From Chamaecyparis obtusa (lineage: Eukaryota > Streptophyta > Pinopsida > Cupressales > Cupressaceae), in the NCBI GenBank assembly GCA_027943335.1, contig BSBK01000873.1, forward strand, positions 124,001 through 188,000: a stretch of DNA of 64,000 nt, written 5' to 3'. Below the pieces are notes generated by a model. That model searched no databases and had not been told where the DNA came from. It was given only the letters and a program-made list of their open reading frames with translations. A program made the translations under genes and the position numbers. This document shows, in pieces, positions 60,222 through 64,000 of the stretch. The stretch's first letter is position 1; each line of letters opens with the position of its first letter.

Positions 60222-61721
60222 AAGGGTCTGTTTGGTGCATGGAATTAATTAATTCTGAAAACTAAAGTTGAAATAATCTATTCTGCATTTGGATCCATAA
60301 TGTAAAATTGGAATAAAGATTATTTTTCATTTTTTAAATTAATTTGAACAATATGTATTTTTAACTTATTAAAAAACTTATAATTATAAATTATTTTTTT
60401 TTTTTACAAATTTTAATTTTTTTACTTATCATTGCTGGTTTTTTAATTAAACTATATATGTATTTTTAATTTATATATTTTGAAATTAAAATATGTATTA
60501 TTAACTTTAAAAAAAAAGATCATAAAAGAAAAATTATATTAAAAAAATTTATAAAAAAAAAATTATAAAAAAAATAAGATTATAAAAAAATAAGATTATA
60601 ATCCCTTAACCATTCACGCACGTATTCAATGACTTATATTTTTTTTTTTAAATTTCGAATCCATGAAAAATTTATTTTCAAATAAAAAATAATTTCAGGT
60701 TTTTTTGGAATTAATTAATCCAAGCATTGGCCAAAAAAATGGGGATTAATTTTCTAATTTGGGAATTCAAAAAATGGCCAGTGAATTACTTTATTCAAGC
60801 ATTAAATAGTGACTATTCTAGGTTAATGGAAATGTTGGATTTGATCAAATGCTAGAAATTGTCAAATCATGGATTTGATAATCCGTTTTTCATTTTCAGA
60901 TGACTTGAAATATGAGTGAGAAGATGTATTTCCTCTATTTGGTTCCACTTTTTAAAATGGGAATTGGAATTTGAGTATGATTTTTAAATTTTTTTTTTTT
61001 TGAATTGTTTTAATGTTTTTGAATTTAATAATTCAGTTTTATTAATTTTTTTTAAATTTAATTTTATATAGAAATCAAAGTGAAGTTTAAAGGAATTTAA
61101 TTCATGTCAAATAGAAAGGTAAGGTCATCGGTATAAAAGCGAAGTTTAAATGAATTTTCACTTTATTCATGTATGTCAACAAATGTGAATGAAAATTGGA
61201 AAATGGAATCGTAGACCATTTTGGGTAGCCAAAGTTGGACGTAGGCAACCAAGTTACAATCCTTGATTGCAACCAAAATTTGACAAAAAATTTGGAAAAT
61301 AAATTCAAGAAAAAGTTCAAAAAAATTCAAAAATCAATTTAAAAAAAAATTAAAAATTCAAAAACAATTTTGACAAAAAAATTGAAAAAAAAAATCAATG
61401 AAAATTTGAACTTTTCTTCGAATAAATAACAAAGTTACAAACCACCCAAACAAATAAAAAATAAATTAAATCCCTTTGCACACAAATAAAAATAAAAAAA
61501 ATTAAGTGGTAGACATGAAAAATTTAAAACATTGTTTTATCCCCAATTCCAATTCCATTTCCACCTTTTCAACTGGAAGATGTAAATGCTCATTTTGGGC
61601 AAAATGAGCATTTACATCTTCCTATTCTATTTTCATATTGCACTCCCAAATTGAGGATTTAACAAAATCTGAAACCGCAAATGTCAATTCCAAGCTAATT
61701 CTCGCAACCAAATGGGCCCTT
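60222..61721. mobile_element. MITE-like element downstream of the NLR gene
   Basis: Left end AAGGGTCTGTTTGGTGCA, right end (reverse) AAGGGCCCATTTGGTTGC, similar to the ends of the element at 46700. Flanking bases TAA and TTA do not match cleanly. Homopolymer A/T runs dominate inside. It starts about 110 bp after the NLR stop, so it could contribute to the 3' UTR. Two elements nested in one another are possible given the 1.5-kb length. Confidence 0.5.
61575..61622. repeat. perfect palindrome, 22-bp arms, 4-bp loop
   Basis: Arms 61575-61596 and 61601-61622 are exact reverse complements around GGGC. The arm GGAAGATGTAAATGCTCATT resembles a passage near 46786-46840 in the other MITE. Confidence 0.95.
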
Positions 61722-62463
61722 AGATTTTTACAATCCATGAAGTTTAGTTGTGTTTGTGTTTCTCAATTTGACTGGATGATCTATCATTAAGATGATGGAT
61801 TTTTATTTTTAGGTGTATTGATTTTTATTTTTGATACACAGTATCTATGTTTATATTTTAAAACAATATAATTTTTAATATTATTTTTAAAATATATTTT
61901 AATATCTTTTTTTTAAAATTTTATCTAGATATTTAGATATATCAAACTTTTTTAGGTCTCGTTATAACTTAGATGTAATATTTTTATTTAGATTCACTAT
62001 GCTATAGCTATTATGTAGTTGTCTTCACTTTTTATATTTTTTATCATTAAGTGAAATGATTATAATTAAACATTATTAATTTCAATTCAATGACTTAATT
62101 TTTAATTTTGTTCGTAAATAGATAATTGTTATTATTTAATTGTACTATTAACATATATGTGATGGGGTGTGATATGCTTGGAGAATACATATGAAAGCGG
62201 GTTACATTTTATTAACAAACTATGATTAATTAATCATTTAATATATGGAATAATTATTCTTTAAATTAGTTAATTTAATTAAATAGATTTTATTAGTAAT
62301 AATATTTGTTTACTTAATTGATTCTATTGGCATGTATAATTCTTACATCTAGTTAGCCATTCTCATAAGTACTGAACCAATATGTTACTTAAGTTTGCAT
62401 CGACACAACATACAAATATCCCACTTTCAGTGGTCTTATCATGTTATTGATTTTTCATTTGAA
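61722..62463. other. AT-rich intergenic DNA, nothing recognised
   Basis: No ORF of interest, no terminal repeats. Confidence 0.5.
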
Positions 62464-62735
62464 ATGGGATTTCCACCTTTGGTGGACTTAAACACTTTAT
62501 TAGTTCCCCACCTTTGAAGGGTGATTCACCTTCACTGCATGTGTTGCACTATCCTTTTTCCACCTTTGGAGGGTGACCAACCTTTAGTGGATGCATTGCA
62601 CAATCACCTTTCCACCTTGAAGTGCATTCCACTTTTTTGCAAACATGTGACACTTTCAATTTTTCACCTTTAGATGGTGATCCATCTTTAGTGGACATGC
62701 CATGCTATCACTTTTTCACCTTGGGTGGATGATAA
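62464..62735. repeat. cluster of CCACCTTTGGNGG motifs
   Basis: Six or so variants of TTTCCACCTTTGGTGG, spaced 20-70 bp apart (62470, 62507, 62558, 62610, 62664 and 62715 regions). The core CCACC...GGTGG is self-complementary. Function unknown. Confidence 0.6.
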
Positions 62736-64000
62736 GTTATTACTTTAAGTATCATGTCATAAGCATGAGACATGGTTTTTCATAGCTTTATCCCTTCTTA
62801 TGTCTAACCTGGGTCTCCATTGTAAAATTAATTTAATTGAGTTAATTCAAGCAACTCTATTATATTTAGTTAATTATTTTCATATTGCTTATATCTTATT
62901 ATTGTTCTTTCAAGTAGGCCTCTACATCTTGGGTGGCTATCTCCATAGCCAAATCTTACATGGTAGCACAACTCATTGAGTGCTATAATATTTTGTATTG
63001 CTTGTCATTTCACACTTATTTGGATGTAGTCTTCATTTATTTAGTAGGCCAGACTGTATATTGTGATATTTGGTGCATGTCTCTACTTGAGCTTAGAATG
63101 GAGTAATTTATAGTTTATGAGTATCCAATTGATGTTCTTGCAGTTTTCTCCTTGATTCTAATCTTATATTTGTTGCACTATGAGATTCCCTATTATTTAT
63201 TTATTGACATGTTCTATATAATGGCTCTTGACATTCTTGGCTCAACATAGGATCCATTCTATCTAAGGGGAGAAATATTTCAAAACATCATTGGATCATC
63301 TTCAAGATTTGAGACACTCTACAAAGAGGGGGGCTTAGTTGACTTCCCCATTCCATCTTATAGGGTCACTTTTTTGCAAACATGTGACACTTTTAATTTT
63401 TCACCTTTGGATGGTGATCCATCTTCAATGGACATGCCAAGATATCACCTTTTCACCTTGGGTGGTTGATAAGTTATTACTTTAAGAATCATTTCATAAA
63501 TATGAGATGCAGTTTGTCATAGCTTTATGCCTTCTTATGTCTAACTGGGGTTTCCATTGTAAAATCAATTTAACTAAATTCAATTAGTTCAAGCTATTCT
63601 ATTACATTTAGTTAATTCTTTTCATATTGATTATATCTCATCATTGTGCTTTCAAGAAGGCCTATAGATCCTTGGTGGCGATCTCCATAGCCAAATCTAA
63701 CATGGTAGAAGAACTCATTGAGTGCTATAATCTTTTGTATTGTTTGTCATTTCACACTTATTTGAATGCAATCTTCATTTATCTAGTAGGCTAGGCTCTA
63801 TATTGTGATACCTAATGCATGTCTCTACTTGAGATTAGAAAGTACTAATTTATAGTTTATGAGTATCCAATTGATGTTCTTGTAGTTGTCTCCTTGATTC
63901 TAATCTTATTCATGTTGCACTATGAGATTCCTTATTAGTTCTTTATTGACATATTCTATATGATATTCTTGGCTCAACATAGGATCCATTTCTTTCTAAG
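62631..64000. repeat. tandem duplication of a roughly 735-bp unit, cut by window end
   Basis: Unit 1 starts at 62631 and unit 2 at 63367, both CACTTTTTTGCAAACATGTG. Similarity continues to the last bases (GGCTCAACATAGGATCCAT at 63239 and 63971). Small indels change the spacing from 736 to 732 bp. Non-coding; could be the start of a satellite array or a simple duplication. Confidence 0.85.

Overview
The window is nuclear DNA of a seed plant, most likely a conifer. It is AT-rich, has one recognisable host gene, and is otherwise filled with nested retrotransposons (Copia and other LTR elements, solo LTRs, a LARD-like giant-LTR element, L1-type LINEs), TIR elements and MITEs. A remnant of a GIY-YIG Penelope-like retroelement lies on the minus strand near 25.2-25.6 kb. 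Elements of that type are known in conifers as 'Dryads', which supports the conifer reading, but the species cannot be named from sequence alone.

Layout. 1-15060: a minus-strand LARD-like element (LTRs about 3 kb, non-coding core) carrying three levels of nesting: a TIR element inside its 5' LTR and a 4.5-kb solo LTR inside that. 15061-24865: a 3' fragment of an L1-like LINE (zinc knuckle plus RNase H), a broken ORF split by a solo LTR with perfect target-site duplications, AT-rich filler, then a decayed gag-like ORF followed by a 3' LTR. 24866-30300: the Penelope-like remnant, an RNase H remnant, AT-rich intergenic DNA and small tandem repeats.

30317-60109: one plus-strand NLR-type immune receptor gene in seven exons, of about 850 codons. 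Exons 1-4 (30482-31630) encode a helix-rich N-terminal domain of about 219 residues that is neither a TIR nor an obvious EDVID coiled coil. Exons 5-7 (58046-60109) encode a TNL-like NB-ARC and a short LRR. The two halves are separated by a single 26,415-bp intron with GT-AG ends and matching phase 1. A one-base frameshift near 59827-59830 breaks the LRR.

The giant intron is a transposon stack: a short LTR element (34.86-36.95 kb), a minus-strand LTR element with a zinc-knuckle-array gag (about 37.2-42.1 kb) holding its own solo LTR and a second copy of the TIR family, further LTRs, a MITE containing about 230 bp of strictly alternating purine-pyrimidine DNA, and a minus-strand L1-type LINE. 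That LINE is split by a 6.8-kb Copia element whose middle (gag end to integrase to linker) is inverted between 666-bp inverted repeats. Downstream of the gene are a MITE-like element with a 22-bp-arm perfect palindrome and a roughly 735-bp tandem duplication running off the window end.

No tRNA, rRNA, CRISPR or prokaryotic-type operon structure was seen. All coordinates come from reading the sequence by eye; domain names rest on motif recognition, not on a search.
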